Shown here piece after piece: positions 8,701-17,377 of a stretch of 64,000 nt of DNA. The stretch covers positions 1-64,000 of the forward strand of contig JAAEZD010000017.1 of the NCBI GenBank assembly GCA_018223035.1. The letters run 5' to 3'. Source of the stretch: Heliomarina sp018223035 (GTDB lineage Bacteria > Pseudomonadota > Alphaproteobacteria > Rhodobacterales > Rhodobacteraceae). Every line of letters begins with the position of its first letter. Within the stretch, counting starts at the first letter, position 1. Both the position numbers and the translations under genes were made by a program. The notes under the pieces were generated by a model. That model was not told where the DNA came from, ran no database searches, and saw only the letters and a program-made list of their open reading frames with translations.

Positions 8701-9130
8701 ATGACACACACCCGTTTCGCTTTCGTCAAAGCCAATTGGCATGCTGATATCGTCGACCGCGCGCTCGACGGATTTCTTGAGCTCATTCCCGTAGCGCAGG
8801 TCGATGTCTATGACGTTCCCGGTGCTTTCGAGATGCCGCTGGTCGCGCGTGACCTCGCGCTATCGGGGCGCTACGGCGCGGTTGCTTGCGCCGCTTTCGT
8901 TGTCGACGGGGGGATCTACCGACACGATTTCGTAGCACAGGCCGTTGTCGATGGTCTTATGCGGGCCGGACTGGACAGTGCCGGTTCTCTCGGTGTCGCT
9001 GACACCCCATCACTATCAAGAGACCGACCACCATAATGCCATCTATCGCGAGCATTTTGTGGAAAAAGGCCGAGAGGCGGCTGGGGCGGCGCTGGCCATA
9101 TGCAAGACGCGGCTTGAACTGGCGGCATGA
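8701..9130 (+). pseudogene. ribH: 6,7-dimethyl-8-ribityllumazine synthase, frameshifted
   Basis: Lumazine synthase makes the direct precursor of riboflavin. The frame from ATG 8701 (AAAGGAG nearby) gives a good family N-terminus (FAFVKANWHADIVDRAL, VPGAFEMPL, VVDGGIYRHDFV). It then runs out of homology at about 8975; the rest of the enzyme (VPVLSVSLTPHHY, HNAIYREHF, with a natural end KTRLELAA) continues in the next frame to 9130. A single one-base insertion, or two-base loss, near 8974-8981 explains this. Joined, the product would be about 142 aa, normal for the RibH2-type family. It is either a decayed riboswitch-controlled second copy or a sequencing error. Confidence 0.88.
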
Positions 9131-9189
9131 CCCGGGGCCGCTCTTTGCAACGCTAACACATAGTCACGGTGCAGCGGCCGGGGGAGGGG

Positions 9190-10530
9190 TCACGATGCTT
9201 TCTCTCCCGGTCCCATTGCGCGGCGAAGCAACAGGTCGAGCCGGTTGAAGCTGTCCCTGATTTCACCGGTTTCCGCCTTGGAGAAGTAAGCATCCAGTTC
9301 CGGCCAGACCTTCACGGCACTGTCCAGAACCGGGTCCGAGCCCGCAGCGTAGAGCCCTGCCTTGATCATGACCTCGGACTGTTCATAGGCGCCAAGCAGC
9401 TTGCGCGCGTTGGCTATTATCCTGTTTTCAGCCTCGTTTGCCGCGTCCGGCAGGCTTCTCGATACGGACTTGCCGACGTTGATCGCGGGAAAACGGCCGC
9501 GCTCGGCAATATCGCGATCCAGCACGATATGGCCGTCCAGAACACCGCGGAGAATGTCGGCAATCGGTTCGTCCATGTCCGATCCGGCAACCAGTACGCT
9601 GAAGATTGCCGTGATCGACCCTTGGTCGACCGTGCCCGGTCCTGCCCGTTCGCACAGCGCTGTTATCACCGGGTTCACCGACGGGGGAAATCCTCTGAGC
9701 GCGGGCGTTTCACCAGAAGCGACCGCGATTTCGCGGTGCGCTTCGGCAAATCGCGTGATGGAATCGGCCAGTAACAGAACGTTCTTTCCCTTGTCCCGGA
9801 AGTATTCGGCGACCGTCATTGCCGACCATGCGCAGCGGCGGCGCGTCAATGCCGACTGATCCGAGGTCGCGGCAATCACGACCGCCCGGCGCATTCCTTC
9901 TTCCCCAAGTACCCGCGTGACAAAATCGTTGACCTCGCGCCCGCGCTCTCCGATCAGGGCGACCACGACAACATCCGCCTCCATGTTTCGAGCAAGCTGG
10001 CCAAGCAGCCGGGATTTGCCGACACCCGAGCCGGCGAACAGCCCCAGTCTTTGACCTTCCACAATGGGCAGGATCGTGTTGAGCACCGCGATACCGGTGT
10101 TCAGGCGCCCGCCCAGAGGGCGTCTCGATACGGCAGGCGGCGGCGGGTTCATGATGTCGAGCGCCTTGGGTCCTCGCAAAAGCGGATCGCCGTCGATCGG
10201 GGCGCCAAAGGGATCGACAATCCGCCCGATCCAACGCTCGCTCGGCGTAAAAACGGCTTGGGGCAAGGGAGCGACCCGGTCACTCACCGCAAGGCCTTCG
10301 GGTGCCATGTCAGGCAAAATTCCGATGGATTTACCATCAATTTGAAGCACTTCCCCGATGAGTGGGACCCCTGATTTGCGGCGGAGCTCTATGCGATCGC
10401 CGATGCGAACCTCTTCAGAAAGACCCGAAGCATGCACCAACCCGCCAGAAATCGAGGTAACGCGCCCGATCGTACGCCATAAAGACAGTTCCGAAATACT
10501 GTCGTGCAAAGCCGTAAACAGCTCATCCAT
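9190..10530 (-). CDS. fliI: Flagellar export ATPase
   Basis: FliI is the F1-beta-like ATPase at the cytoplasmic face of the flagellar type III export gate. The 446-aa protein has a Walker A GSGVGKS at 167-173, a Walker B-like NVLLLADS, ALIGERGREV and a C-terminal all-helical domain. It is transcribed away from flgB across an 86-bp intergenic region that holds a CtrA-like box (10579-10593), whose near end is 49 bp before this ATG. fliH is not visible beside it. The 59-bp gap to the convergent ribH gene holds no clear terminator. Confidence 0.97.
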   Translation of the reverse strand: MDELFTALHDSISELSLWRTIGRVTSISGGLVHASGLSEEVRIGDRIELRRKSGVPLIGEVLQIDGKSIGILPDMAPEGLAVSDRVAPLPQAVFTPSERWIGRIVDPFGAPIDGDPLLRGPKALDIMNPPPPAVSRRPLGGRLNTGIAVLNTILPIVEGQRLGLFAGSGVGKSRLLGQLARNMEADVVVVALIGERGREVNDFVTRVLGEEGMRRAVVIAATSDQSALTRRRCAWSAMTVAEYFRDKGKNVLLLADSITRFAEAHREIAVASGETPALRGFPPSVNPVITALCERAGPGTVDQGSITAIFSVLVAGSDMDEPIADILRGVLDGHIVLDRDIAERGRFPAINVGKSVSRSLPDAANEAENRIIANARKLLGAYEQSEVMIKAGLYAAGSDPVLDSAVKVWPELDAYFSKAETGEIRDSFNRLDLLLRRAMGPGEKAS

Positions 10531-10578
10531 CGCGCAATTCCCTCAGTTTCCTGAAAACGGTTTCTAAAGGAATCGGGG

Positions 10579-10593
10579 TTAAGCCTTGATTGA
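10579..10593. promoter_or_regulatory. CtrA-like box between fliI and flgB
   Basis: TTAA (10579-10582) and TTGA (10590-10593) are separated by seven bases, one mismatch from the alphaproteobacterial CtrA consensus TTAA-N7-TTAA. It starts 49 bp upstream of fliI, the same orientation and distance as the boxes upstream of flgE and motB. CtrA is known to control motility in this family; binding here is inferred. Confidence 0.4.
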
Positions 10594-10616
10594 AATTGAT
10601 CGAGGGAGAAGCCCCG

Positions 10617-11003
10617 ATGTTCTCTGACTTGAATGTCTTTAAAACAGCTTTTGCGATGGCAGCCCATGCTGGGAAACGGCAGGCCGTAATCGCCCAGAAC
10701 GTATCGAATGCGGATACGCCGGGTTACGCGGCCAAGGACGTGCCCGATTTCTCCAGCACCTACGAATTGGAGCGTGGCGACAGCATGCGCGCCACGCGTC
10801 CAGGGCATTTCGATGCAGACCGGCAGCCCGGCATGATCCGTGTCATCGAAGACCCGGATGCAATCGCCGAACCAAATGGCAACTCCGTTTCGGTCGAAAT
10901 GGAGATGATGAAAGCTGTCGATGCAAAGCGCTCACATGACAGGGCGCTCGCGATCTACCGGAGCGGTCTCAGCATTCTGCGTACCAGTCTTGGAAGAGGG
11001 TGA
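10617..11003 (+). CDS. flgB: Flagellar proximal rod protein FlgB
   Basis: FlgB builds the proximal rod between the MS-ring and distal rod. The 128-aa protein carries the rod/hook N-terminal signature QNVSNADTPGY and a C-terminal amphipathic heptad-rich segment (EMMKAVDAKRSHDRALAIY). ATG 10617 follows GAGGGAGAA at a good distance and gives the expected MFSDLNVFK start. It opens the eight- to nine-gene rod operon flgB-flgC-fliE-fliQ-flgF-flgG-flgA-flgH-fliL, and its stop overlaps the flgC region. Confidence 0.95.
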   Translation: MFSDLNVFKTAFAMAAHAGKRQAVIAQNVSNADTPGYAAKDVPDFSSTYELERGDSMRATRPGHFDADRQPGMIRVIEDPDAIAEPNGNSVSVEMEMMKAVDAKRSHDRALAIYRSGLSILRTSLGRG

Positions 11004-11011
11004 ACCAGTTC

Positions 11012-11404
11012 ATGAGTGATTTTTCAGATGCCATTGCCGTTTCATCTGCGGGTCTACGCGCGCAGGCCACCCGCTTGCGGCATGTTTCAGAAAACATTTC
11101 CAACGCCGACACGCCGGGTTACCGCCGCAAAACCGTACCTTTCGAAGTCGAGAGCGAGATGCTCGGCGGTCCGGCACTTGTTTCTGTCGGGCGCGTGCAG
11201 CTTGACCAGAGCGATCTGGAGAAAGTCTTTGATCCCTCGCATCCGCTCGCTGATGAAACCGGCCATTTTGAGGGGTCGAACGTCAACCTGATGATAGAAA
11301 TCGCTGACGCGCGCGAAGCGCAGCGCAGTTACGAAGCCAACCTGAAAATGTTCGATCAGACTCGGCAGATGTCTTCCGGGTTGATGGACCTTCTGCGTAA
11401 ATAA
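11012..11404 (+). CDS. flgC: Flagellar proximal rod protein FlgC
   Basis: FlgC is the second proximal rod protein. The 130-aa sequence has AATRLRHVSENISN-like N-terminal heptads (actual ATRLRHVSENISNADTPGY), the FEGSNVNLMIEIADA motif and a coiled C-terminus. ATG 11012 gives the usual MSDF start, with GGAAGAGG 12 bases upstream. A GTG at 11000 that overlaps the flgB stop is an alternative, adding four residues. Translation is probably coupled to flgB. Confidence 0.95.
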   Translation: MSDFSDAIAVSSAGLRAQATRLRHVSENISNADTPGYRRKTVPFEVESEMLGGPALVSVGRVQLDQSDLEKVFDPSHPLADETGHFEGSNVNLMIEIADAREAQRSYEANLKMFDQTRQMSSGLMDLLRK

Positions 11405-11416
11405 AGGAGAACCAGA

Positions 11417-11707
11417 ATGGATATCCGCAGTTTATCTGCCGTGAAAAGCTATGCCTCGGCACGACCCGCGACCGAACCGGGAGAGAATGGTCCGGACATG
11501 ATGCAATCGCTTCAGGCGGTTGGAAAGGAATTTGCCGAAACGCTCCGCGCGGGCGAACAAGCGGCCATGGGCAGTATGACCGGCAGCGTGGATCCTCACG
11601 CCCTCGTACAGGCGCTTGCACAGACGGAACTGGCGGTCGAAACCGCGGTCACGGTTCGGAACAAGGTCGTCGAGGCCTATCAGGAAATTCTCCGGATGCC
11701 GGTGTAA
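11417..11707 (+). CDS. fliE: Flagellar MS-ring/rod junction protein FliE
   Basis: FliE links the MS-ring to the rod and is one of the first exported rod proteins. The 96-aa product has the family's helical C-terminal half (VDPHALVQALAQTELAVETAV and VRNKVVEAYQEILRMPV). The start ATG 11417 has AAAGGAG eight bases upstream. It lies 12 bp after flgC and 1 bp before fliQ. Confidence 0.93.
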   Translation: MDIRSLSAVKSYASARPATEPGENGPDMMQSLQAVGKEFAETLRAGEQAAMGSMTGSVDPHALVQALAQTELAVETAVTVRNKVVEAYQEILRMPV

Positions 11708-11708
11708 C

Positions 11709-11981
11709 ATGCTGGACGAAGGCGTTTTCTTTGACACGCTCCGGCAGGGGTTGTGGACGGCGGTGATCATCTCGACGCCGATCCTGTCCGTAGCACTCGT
11801 AACCGGGCTGGCCATCGGCCTGTTTCAGGCGCTGACTTCCATTCAGGAAATGACGCTGACTTTCGTGCCAAAACTGGCAGCGATCGTGATCGTTTTCTGG
11901 ATCACGATGGATTTCATGACGGAAACGCTTGTCGCCTTCTTTGAAGGGCATGTCATACCGCTCATTGCAGGAGGTTCCTGA
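11709..11981 (+). CDS. fliQ: Flagellar export gate protein FliQ
   Basis: FliQ is a small export-gate membrane protein that stacks with FliP and FliR. The 90-aa product has two hydrophobic hairpin segments (about 16-40 and 50-78) and the family motif GLFQALTSIQEMTLTFVPK. ATG 11709 immediately follows the fliE stop. Its TGA overlaps the flgF ATG. fliP is not in this window. Confidence 0.95.
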   Translation: MLDEGVFFDTLRQGLWTAVIISTPILSVALVTGLAIGLFQALTSIQEMTLTFVPKLAAIVIVFWITMDFMTETLVAFFEGHVIPLIAGGS

Positions 11982-12694
11982 TGGACGCCACCGCCTATGT
12001 CACCCTGTCGCGCCAGTCAGGGCTGATGAATGAAATGCGCATCATCGCGAATAACATCGCCAATTCAGGGACAACCGGGTTCAGGCAGGAAGGCATTGTA
12101 TTCTCGGAATACATCAAGTCGGCTGCCCGCCAGCCTTCGCTTTCGATGTCGCGTGCCCAGGTTCGCAACACCTCGATGGAGCAGGGCACGCTCACGCAGA
12201 CGAATGGCAGTTTCGACTTTGCCATCGAAGGCGATGGGTTCTTCTTGATTGAAACCCCAGCCGGCGAGAGGCTGACGCGCGCCGGAAGTTTCACGCCGAA
12301 CGCGAATGGCGATCTTGTCACGCCCGACGGGCATCCGGTTCTGGGCGCCGGTGGTGCGCCGGTCTTTGTGCCGCCCGGAACCCAGATCGCCGTGGCCGCT
12401 GACGGGACGCTCAGCGCCGATGGTCAACCGCTTGGACAGATCGGGATCTACCTGCCTTCCGACCCGCTCGACATGCAGCGCCAAGATGGCGTGATGTTTG
12501 AAACCACCGGGGGGGTGGAGCCGGCCAATGATGCGCGTCTGCTTCAGGGCTTTCTGGAAGGTTCGAACGTGAATCCCATGCTGCAGATTACCCGAATGGT
12601 CGAAGTTCAGCGCGCCTATGAAATGGGCCAGAGCTTTCTGCAGGCCGAGGATGAACGGGTTCGCACGGCCATCAAGACACTGATCAGAACATAA
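11981..12694 (+). CDS. flgF: Flagellar proximal rod protein FlgF
   Basis: The 237-aa rod protein has the N-terminal rod signature (MRIIANNIANSGTTGFRQEG), the central FAIEGDGFFLI motif and the C-terminal EGSNVNPMLQITRMVEVQRAYE heptad region shared by FlgE/F/G. It overlaps fliQ by one base (TGATG) and is followed 12 bp later by flgG. Confidence 0.95.
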   Translation: MDATAYVTLSRQSGLMNEMRIIANNIANSGTTGFRQEGIVFSEYIKSAARQPSLSMSRAQVRNTSMEQGTLTQTNGSFDFAIEGDGFFLIETPAGERLTRAGSFTPNANGDLVTPDGHPVLGAGGAPVFVPPGTQIAVAADGTLSADGQPLGQIGIYLPSDPLDMQRQDGVMFETTGGVEPANDARLLQGFLEGSNVNPMLQITRMVEVQRAYEMGQSFLQAEDERVRTAIKTLIRT

Positions 12695-12706
12695 AGGAGA
12701 CCTACG

Positions 12707-13492
12707 ATGCGCGCCTTGAAAATCGCCGCTACAGGAATGAGCGCTCAGCAGATGCGCGTCGAGACGATTTCGAACAACCTCGCCAATATGAGCACTACGG
12801 GCTACAACGCGCGCCGGGCCGAATTCGCCGATCTGCATTACCAGCAAGTCACCCGGGCGGGCACGATCAACGCCGCCGATGGTACGGTCGTGCCAACCGG
12901 CGTGCAGCTTGGACTTGGTGTCCGGCCTTCTGCGATAAGCGTCCATCTCGAGCAGGGATCGCTGGAAGCCACGCAGGCCGATCTTGACATGGCGATCGAG
13001 GGGAACGGCTTTTTCGAAGTTACACTTCCATCCGGGCAGTCGGCCTTTACGCGCGACGGGAGTTTCAAGCGTTCCGCTGACGGACTGATCGTCACCAACG
13101 AAGGTTACCCGGTCGCGCCGGATATCACCATTCCCGCGGATGCGCGCAGCATTTCTATAAATGGCGATGGAGAGGTCTACGCCTATTTCACCGACAATGG
13201 CGAGGGCCAGCTCTTGGGGCAATTTACCCTTGCCAGCTTTACGAATGCCAAGGGACTGGAAGCGATTGGCAGCAACATGTTCCTCGAAACCGAAGCTTCC
13301 GGCGCGTCGCAGGTTTCTTCTCCCGGCGAAGACGGTCTTGGGACGGTCCGGCAAGGCTATCTCGAAGCCAGTTCGGTCGATGCCGTGCGCGAGATTACCG
13401 AATTGATCGAAGCGCAGCGCGGGTATGAGATGAACGCCAAGGTCATCACGGCTGCCGACCAGATGCTTGCGGCAACGACGCAGGTTCGCTGA
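12707..13492 (+). CDS. flgG: Flagellar distal rod protein FlgG
   Basis: FlgG forms the distal rod that spans the periplasm through the P- and L-rings. The 261-aa protein, the standard family length, begins MRALKIAATGMSAQQMRVETIS. It contains NNLANMSTTGYNARRAEF, IEGNGFFEV and the C-terminal LEASSVDAVREITELIEAQRGYE. ATG 12707 has AAAGGAG eight bases upstream. The stop overlaps the flgA start. Confidence 0.97.
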   Translation: MRALKIAATGMSAQQMRVETISNNLANMSTTGYNARRAEFADLHYQQVTRAGTINAADGTVVPTGVQLGLGVRPSAISVHLEQGSLEATQADLDMAIEGNGFFEVTLPSGQSAFTRDGSFKRSADGLIVTNEGYPVAPDITIPADARSISINGDGEVYAYFTDNGEGQLLGQFTLASFTNAKGLEAIGSNMFLETEASGASQVSSPGEDGLGTVRQGYLEASSVDAVREITELIEAQRGYEMNAKVITAADQMLAATTQVR

Positions 13493-13905
13493 TGAACTAT
13501 TTCGCGCTTCTCCTTCTTCTGGCCGGCGCGCCTGCCGTGGCTGAGGTACTCGTGCCGGTGCGAACCATCCGGGCAAAGGAAATCATCACCGCCCAGGACG
13601 TCATCGTCAAAAATGCCGATGTGCCCGGTGCCCTTGGACGAATGGCGGATGTTGTCGGTATGGAGGCGCGGGTGTCGCTTTACGCGGGGAGGCCGGTGTA
13701 CGGAAAGGACATTGGCCCACCGGCTTTGATTTCGCGGAACGAAATCGTGCCCCTCATTTTTTCCAGCGGTGGTCTGCATATCGTGACCGAGGGGCGCGCG
13801 CTTGACCGCGCAGCGGCGGGGGAGTCCCTGCGCGTGATGAACCTTTCGTCACGTTCAACAGTCACCGGCTATGTCATGTCGGACGGTACAATCGAGGTCA
13901 GGTAA
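13492..13905 (+). CDS. flgA: P-ring assembly chaperone FlgA (short form)
   Basis: FlgA is a periplasmic chaperone for P-ring (FlgI) assembly. The 137-aa precursor has a signal peptide ending near VAEVL and an SAF-type domain (VRTIRAKEIITAQDV, VGMEARVSLYAGRPV) plus the C-terminal ESLRVMNLSSRSTVTGYV region. It is shorter than the enterobacterial protein (about 220 aa), lacking the extra N-terminal domain, which is common in alphaproteobacteria. It overlaps flgG and flgH by one base each. Confidence 0.92.
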   Translation: MNYFALLLLLAGAPAVAEVLVPVRTIRAKEIITAQDVIVKNADVPGALGRMADVVGMEARVSLYAGRPVYGKDIGPPALISRNEIVPLIFSSGGLHIVTEGRALDRAAAGESLRVMNLSSRSTVTGYVMSDGTIEVR

Positions 13906-14645
13906 TGCGTTTAAGTGTTGGTACCAGTTTTTTCGCCCTTGTCGGCTTGATCGTGCTCGGCGCCTGCGGCCGTGTCGATCATCTCGGACGTCGCCCAAGT
14001 TTCTCCGCAAACAAGGAAACGCCCGAACATGTGGCCATGTTGTGGCCCGGGCTACCGCTTACGACCCAGACCGTGCGCACCGTGGATCGGGCCTCGCTCT
14101 GGAGCCGGGAACGCGAAAGCCTTTTGGGTGATCGTCGTGCCATCAAGAAAGGCGATATCCTGACGGTTGTCATTGAAATCGATGAAAAGGCCGAAATTTC
14201 AAACGGAACCTCGCGATCGCGCAATGCCTCGGAATCCTTGGGCATTCCACAGCTGCTTGGGCTGCCGCAGAGGGTTGATGAGAAACTTCCCGAAGGCGCT
14301 ACACTCGGGAATGCGGTCGATCTGAGTTCGGGCACCCAGACATCGGGTCAGGGATCAGTGAAGCGAAACGAAAAACTGACGCTTCGGGTTGCGGCAACGA
14401 TCATTGATGTTCTTCCAAACGGGGTCTTGTCGATTAACGGGTCTCAGGAACTGCGCGTGAATTTCGAGATCCGCGAACTGCTTGTGTCCGGCTACGTGCG
14501 GCCTGAGGACATCTCGCGGCAGAACGAAATCACCTATGACAAGATCGCGTCTGCCCGCGTGTCCTACGGAGGACGGGGCCAGATAACCGATGTTCAGCAA
14601 CCGCGCTATGGTCAGCAGATCCTTGACGCTGTCCTGCCGTTCTGA
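13905..14645 (+). CDS. flgH: Flagellar L-ring lipoprotein FlgH
   Basis: FlgH forms the outer-membrane L-ring. The 246-aa precursor has a lipoprotein signal with lipobox LGAC (Cys at 22), then SLWSRERESLLGDRRA, KKGDILTVVIEIDEKAEISN and the C-terminal ISRQNEITYDKIASARVSYGG typical of the family. It follows flgA with a one-base overlap. Its P-ring partner flgI is in the same cluster on the opposite strand. Confidence 0.97.
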   Translation: MRLSVGTSFFALVGLIVLGACGRVDHLGRRPSFSANKETPEHVAMLWPGLPLTTQTVRTVDRASLWSRERESLLGDRRAIKKGDILTVVIEIDEKAEISNGTSRSRNASESLGIPQLLGLPQRVDEKLPEGATLGNAVDLSSGTQTSGQGSVKRNEKLTLRVAATIIDVLPNGVLSINGSQELRVNFEIRELLVSGYVRPEDISRQNEITYDKIASARVSYGGRGQITDVQQPRYGQQILDAVLPF

Positions 14646-14656
14646 GGGAGGCTGTG

Positions 14657-15115
14657 ATGGGAAAACTTATACCGCTTGTTTTCCTTCTCGTCGGCCTCGG
14701 AGCGGGAATCGGAGCGGCGATGTTCCTTGGGCCAAGCGGGACGGACGAGGCGCATACGGCGCCCGCTAAGGAACCCGAAGAGCCCGAAAGTGACTCCGAA
14801 TACACGCGTATACCAAACCAGTTCGTGGTCCCGCTTATCAAGGATGACCGCGTGGCAGCGATGGTGGTGATTTCGCTCAGCATTGAATCCGATCCCGACC
14901 AGGGCTCAGCCATCTACGCACGGGAACCGAAACTGCGAGATCTGTTTCTCAGAGTGTTTTTCGATCACGCCAACATGGGCGGGTTTCGGGGCAGCTTTAC
15001 AAAATTCGAAAATATGGAACTGCTACGGAACGCTCTACGGGAAGTGGCTCAGAAAGAGATGGGAAGCGTCATTCGCGATGTTCTGATAACCGAAATCGCC
15101 CGACAGGAAATGTAG
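14657..15115 (+). CDS. fliL: FliL-like basal-body membrane protein
   Basis: FliL-family proteins sit beside the stator and MS-ring and support motor function. The 152-aa product has one N-terminal membrane segment (about 4-24), an acidic, proline-rich linker, and a periplasmic domain containing RIPNQFVVPLIKDDRVAAMVV and a conserved C-terminal helix. ATG 14657 is preceded by GAGGGAGG; GTG 14654 is an alternative. It is the last gene of the rod operon, ending 5 bp from the convergent coiled-coil gene, with no visible terminator between them. Confidence 0.85.
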   Translation: MGKLIPLVFLLVGLGAGIGAAMFLGPSGTDEAHTAPAKEPEEPESDSEYTRIPNQFVVPLIKDDRVAAMVVISLSIESDPDQGSAIYAREPKLRDLFLRVFFDHANMGGFRGSFTKFENMELLRNALREVAQKEMGSVIRDVLITEIARQEM

Positions 15116-15120
15116 CTTTC

Positions 15121-15522
15121 CTAGACGCCCGACATCAGGCCATCGTAGAACTTGCGCATCTGCCGCTTATTCCGGTCGTCCTTTTCCATTTGCAACATCT
15201 GTTCCACCGCTTCCCGCTTGCCGAAAGCCTTTCGGAAGCCCGCGATCGCATCTGACTTCCTTGCTAGGACCTGCGCAAGTTCCATGTTCAGCTGGCGGCG
15301 GGAGCGCGATACCCATGATTGCCAAAGGATGTCCGCCCCTACGATGCTCATGGTCTGGATCGCGTCTGCAGGTGCTTCTACCTGCCGGGATTTCTGTTCC
15401 AGACGCATCAGCTGTTCGCGGATCTGCGCCTCCTCGCGAAGGATGTCGCTGATCTTGGCGTATTCCTGCAAAAAGCGAAGCTGGGCGACAACATGCAGAT
15501 CTTTCAGTTGTTTTCGACTCAT
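15121..15522 (-). CDS. Coiled-coil protein of the flagellar export operon (FliJ-like?)
   Basis: A 133-aa soluble, highly helical protein with strong heptad character (DILREEAQIREQLMRLEQKS and REAVEQMLQMEKDDRNKRQM), no signal peptide and no membrane segment. Its ATG overlaps the flhB stop by four bases, so it is translated with the export-gate genes. FliJ is a small coiled-coil protein needed by the FliI ATPase, and no other fliJ is seen near fliI, so a FliJ-like role is a reasonable guess. Sequence resemblance to FliJ could not be shown by eye. Confidence 0.8.
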   Translation of the reverse strand: MSRKQLKDLHVVAQLRFLQEYAKISDILREEAQIREQLMRLEQKSRQVEAPADAIQTMSIVGADILWQSWVSRSRRQLNMELAQVLARKSDAIAGFRKAFGKREAVEQMLQMEKDDRNKRQMRKFYDGLMSGV

Positions 15523-16607
15523 GACATTCGTTCGCGTGCCTTTCGGCGCATATCTTCGGCAAACCTGATCGCGACTGCGACCGGGCCGAAGAACTCGTGT
15601 TGAATTTCCTCGCCGACTTCGGTGACCGCGTGCAGGGCCCGTGCGGTTGGCGGGTCACTATGTACGGGGACGCCGCACTCCTGTGCTTTCTCGCGGATGG
15701 ATGCTGCCATTTCGTCCACCCCCTTGGCGACGCAGACCGGAGCGCTCGTTGGTTTGCGATCCCATTTGAGCGCCACCGCAAAATGCGTCGGATTGACGAT
15801 GATCACGTCCGCCTCTGGCACGGCCGCCATCATCTGGGACATGGCGATGGTCTGGCCGCGCATTCTTCTCTGCTGCTTGATATACGGGTCGCCTTCGGCC
15901 TCTTTCGCCTCGTCAGTCAGTTCCTTGCGGGACATCATGTTCTTGCGTCTGTGTTCCTTGTGTTGCCAGAGCGCATCGATGATGCCCAGCGCGCTCGCAA
16001 TGAGCAGGGCGATCAGCATGAATTGCACGCAAAGCTCGGCCAGCAACGCAACGACCTGGCGTGGCGCTGCGGCGATGCTGCCAACGATTTCAGGTAAATG
16101 AGCTTTGATGAAGAGAGCAAGGCATGCCGAGTAGAGCAGCAGCTTTACAAAACTCTTGAAGAATTCAAAAAGCCCGCTTCGGCCAAACTTGTTCTTCGCG
16201 TTCGAAATGATCGAAATGCGCGAGATCTTTGGCTTAAGTTTGCTTGGGGCGAACACCAAGGCACGTTGGGCGAGGATCGACAAGAGCACGACGGCGGTCG
16301 GAACAACGAACCATGGCGCGGCGGAAATCGCCATCTGCCAGAGAAAACCTCCCATAAGCGGACGAGGGCTGCCTCTGAAAATCAGATCCGCCAATTCATA
16401 AGATTGATCGACCATGACAACGAACACTGAACCCATGGCCTGCAGCGATTGTGCTCCTACTGCCACCGCCGCCACAAGAATCCCGGCATAGGCTGCCGCA
16501 ACCGAAAGATCCGTCGACCGCGCAACTTCTCCTTTTTCCCGGGCCTTCAGGAGTTTCTGCTCGGTCGGTACGTGGGATTTCTCGTTGTCGTCTTGTCCAC
16601 TGCTCAT
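15519..16607 (-). CDS. flhB: Flagellar export switch protein FlhB
   Basis: FlhB controls the change in export from rod/hook to filament substrates. The 362-aa protein has an N-terminal KTEQPT-like stretch (SHVPTEQKLLKAREKGEVAR), four membrane helices and a cytoplasmic domain with the self-cleavage site NPTH at 272-275. It lies in the operon transglycosylase-flhA-fliR-flhB-coiled coil, overlapping fliR by four bases. Confidence 0.97.
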   Translation of the reverse strand: MSSGQDDNEKSHVPTEQKLLKAREKGEVARSTDLSVAAAYAGILVAAVAVGAQSLQAMGSVFVVMVDQSYELADLIFRGSPRPLMGGFLWQMAISAAPWFVVPTAVVLLSILAQRALVFAPSKLKPKISRISIISNAKNKFGRSGLFEFFKSFVKLLLYSACLALFIKAHLPEIVGSIAAAPRQVVALLAELCVQFMLIALLIASALGIIDALWQHKEHRRKNMMSRKELTDEAKEAEGDPYIKQQRRMRGQTIAMSQMMAAVPEADVIIVNPTHFAVALKWDRKPTSAPVCVAKGVDEMAASIREKAQECGVPVHSDPPTARALHAVTEVGEEIQHEFFGPVAVAIRFAEDMRRKARERMS

Positions 16608-17377
16608 CTTAGGATTTCCATCGGATTCGCAAAAAATCTGGCGAGACTATCCGCCCAGATCTGCAGCAGCATCGGAGAGCAGACGAACAGCAGGAACAGC
16701 CCGCCGAAGGTGATGACCGGGGCCCCGACAAAGGCGACCATGAGCTGTGGCATGGCGCGGTTTATCACGCCGAGTGTCAGGTTATAGATCAACGAAATGA
16801 TCACGAAAGGGGCCGCAAGGGCAAAGGCGAGAGAGAAGGCATGCGAAATGCGCGAGATACCCCATTCTGCCAATATCGAAGCTGTGGGAAATTCACCGAC
16901 GGGGAAGATTTCGTAGGAGTAAATCAGGTACTCCGCGGCATGAACGTGCAGACCAGACATGACCACAAGCGCGAGACCCGCAATGACGAGCACGTATCCG
17001 ATTGCCGGAATCGGTTCGACGGCAGCGCCGCCAAGAATCTGAGCAAGCGAGGTCGCCTGAGCGGCAATAGATCCAGCAGTTTGCAGGGCGAGAACGAAAA
17101 GCCGGATCGCAATACCCAGCGCGAGGCCGATCATTGTTTCGCTCAATACAAGAAAACCAAGAACCATGAGATCCGCCGGCTGGCTGATCATGGGAACCGC
17201 CGGCGCCACGATCATGGTGAACATGAGTGCGATCACCAGCTTGATCCGCATTGGCACGGTCCGCTCGCCGAACGCTGGCAAGAGCGAGGAGAGGGCTGCA
17301 ACGCGAAGGAAAACGGCAAATCCGTGCCAGTACAATTCAGTCAACCTGCTTTGCAATTCCGGCAGGATTTCCATCAT
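16604..17377 (-). CDS. fliR: Flagellar export gate protein FliR
   Basis: Integral membrane component of the export gate (257 aa) with several hydrophobic helices and family motifs including LRVAALSSLLPAFGERTVPMRIK near the N-terminus (shown here as LRVAALSSLLPAFGE) and NRAMPQLMVAFVGAPVI near the C-terminus. It overlaps flhA and flhB by four bases each, so translation is coupled. Confidence 0.96.
   Translation of the reverse strand: MMEILPELQSRLTELYWHGFAVFLRVAALSSLLPAFGERTVPMRIKLVIALMFTMIVAPAVPMISQPADLMVLGFLVLSETMIGLALGIAIRLFVLALQTAGSIAAQATSLAQILGGAAVEPIPAIGYVLVIAGLALVVMSGLHVHAAEYLIYSYEIFPVGEFPTASILAEWGISRISHAFSLAFALAAPFVIISLIYNLTLGVINRAMPQLMVAFVGAPVITFGGLFLLFVCSPMLLQIWADSLARFFANPMEILR

Noticed and set aside
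9131..9189. A terminator between ribH and fliI
   Set aside because: Complementary GC-rich arms exist but the loop is about 30 bases and there is no T-tract.
12065..13576. A 503-codon frame antisense to flgF and flgG
   Set aside because: It spans two real flagellar genes and their junction and has no motif.
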